In this document: piece after piece, positions 63,741-64,000 of the stretch
Layout: each line of letters begins with the position of its first letter
How positions within the stretch are numbered: position 1 is the stretch's first letter
NCBI GenBank assembly: GCA_947449255.1
Contig: CANFQX010000014.1
Coordinates: 36,093 to 100,092, forward strand
Direction: 5' to 3'
DNA: 64,000 nt
Origin: Pseudobdellovibrionaceae bacterium
Lineage (GTDB): Bacteria; Bdellovibrionota; Bdellovibrionia; Bdellovibrionales; Bdellovibrionaceae
Notes under the pieces: generated by a model
What the model was told of the DNA's origin: nothing
The model's database searches: none
Seen by the model: the letters and a program-made list of their open reading frames with translations, nothing else
Made by a program: the position numbers and the translations under genes

Positions 63741-63761
63741 AACAATTTTTCCAAAATTGTT
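63741..63761. promoter_or_regulatory. Inverted repeat before the glycerophosphodiesterase operon
   Basis: AACAATTTT-TCC-AAAATTGTT, perfect 9-bp arms, 103 bases before the start codon. It could be an operator of the operon. Between it and the 5S terminator (63762-63879) I see nothing else. Confidence 0.35.
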
Positions 63762-63879
63762 GGTAAGATATGCATCAGGCTATTTCACTTGAGCTAATAA
63801 CCAGTGTCCAAAATTATTGAAAAAGATTTCGAAAATTTAAAGATAACACCTGAAACCCTACGATGTTTGAATTCAGGGC

Positions 63880-63911
63880 AAAAAAAAGCCCGATCTGTTG
63901 TCAGATCGGGC
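63880..63911 (-). terminator. Intrinsic terminator behind the 5S rRNA gene
   Basis: On the minus strand GCCCGATCTG, loop ACAA, CAGATCGGGC (63911-63888), then eight T. A perfect 10-bp stem 11 bases after the 5S 3' end; it ends the rRNA operon. Confidence 0.96.
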
Positions 63912-63921
63912 AAAGAAAAAA

Positions 63922-64000
63922 GCTGGCGTCGCGCTACTCTCCCACATGGTTGCCCATGCAATACCATCGCCGCAAGAGGACTTAACTTCTGAGTTCGGAA
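63922..64000 (-). rRNA. rrf: 5S ribosomal RNA (3' part; runs off the right edge)
   Basis: The minus strand reads CCGAACTCAGAAGT, the conserved loop sequence of bacterial 5S rRNA, then a helix with GCGGCGATGGTA and the GGGAGAGTAGC segment, ending GACGCCAGC near 63922. The 5' part lies beyond the window. It is the last gene of an rRNA operon on the minus strand, with the terminator at 63880-63911. Confidence 0.95.

Noticed and set aside
63642..63880. preQ1 riboswitch before the queA-tgt operon
   Set aside because: I looked for a short C-rich loop hairpin with an A-rich tail and did not find one; only a simple 9-bp inverted repeat is present.
63804..63992. 62-residue plus-strand frame at the right edge
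   Set aside because: It runs through the 5S rRNA terminator and antisense to the 5S rRNA gene.

Overview
The window is 64 kb of densely packed, AT-rich bacterial chromosome from a Gram-negative organism. It encodes an AsmA-like protein, a periplasmic oligopeptide-binding protein with an Opp permease, SohB and a FadE-type acyl-CoA dehydrogenase. The gene order and families best fit a member of the Bdellovibrionota (Bdellovibrio / Pseudobdellovibrio relatives): tilS-ftsH-cdaA-cdaR-glmM-pdxJ-tsaE, queA-tgt-yajC-secD-secF, RNase Y in a proteobacterium-like genome, DUF366 next to queC, and several small proteins without familiar relatives. This placement is inference from gene content; no 16S rRNA is present. 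The right edge carries the 3' part of a 5S rRNA gene on the minus strand.

Layout. 1-11.6 kb (minus): thioesterase, GlpX fructose bisphosphatase, two small proteins, an aldehyde dehydrogenase, tilS, ftsH, then the c-di-AMP / cell-wall precursor operon cdaA-cdaR-glmM with pdxJ and tsaE. 11.6-16.2 kb (plus): pgsA, a glycine-rich RRM protein with a structured leader, a DnaQ-like exonuclease, an AI-2E family permease and a PAP2 phosphatase. 16.3-18.2 kb: class I fumarase and a 362-bp intergenic region with a G-quadruplex motif and several palindromes. 18.3-23.4 kb: an OPA-type MFS transporter, a universal stress protein, a Cys-rich LuxR-type regulator, a TetR regulator and nitronate monooxygenase. 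23.4-25.8 kb: repeat copy 1, DUF4442, a TauE/DUF1634 pair and arfB. 26.0-28.2 kb: RNase Y, split by a frameshift in a run of nine A, and a single-domain response regulator. 28.3-34 kb: fadE, an Ala/Pro-rich lipoprotein-like protein, two membrane-associated proteins and sohB. 34.1-40.1 kb: a five-gene oppDFABC peptide uptake operon. 40.2-50.6 kb: AsmA-like protein, greA, two BFD-type [2Fe-2S] proteins, an epimerase-SRPBCC fusion, photolyase, a cation efflux protein, ctaA, a LON-domain protein, DUF393 and a Nudix hydrolase. 50.7-54.3 kb: Na/Pi cotransporter, DUF486 and a tandem receiver / PilZ-like protein. 54.4-63.6 kb: repeat copy 2, DUF366, queC, recJ, secF, secD, yajC, tgt, queA and a glycerophosphodiesterase. 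63.9 kb to the end: terminator and 5S rRNA.

How the parts work together. cdaA, cdaR and glmM link c-di-AMP synthesis to UDP-GlcNAc supply, beside the membrane protease FtsH. queA, tgt and queC are queuosine genes wrapped around the SecDF-YajC translocase genes. The Opp system imports peptides, while FadE, fumarase, GlpX and the aldehyde dehydrogenase suggest growth on amino acids and fatty acids.

The most unusual signals are: (1) a dispersed structured repeat, present twice, each copy between convergent genes, with terminal inverted repeats and paired changes; (2) RNase Y broken by one base at an A9 run; (3) a 14-bp perfect hairpin that hides the yajC ribosome binding site; (4) a recurring pattern of short perfect hairpins just upstream of Shine-Dalgarno sites; (5) a protein with two receiver-like plus two PilZ-like segments. 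Two one-base homopolymer anomalies (rny, tsaE) mean that sequencing error must be considered.
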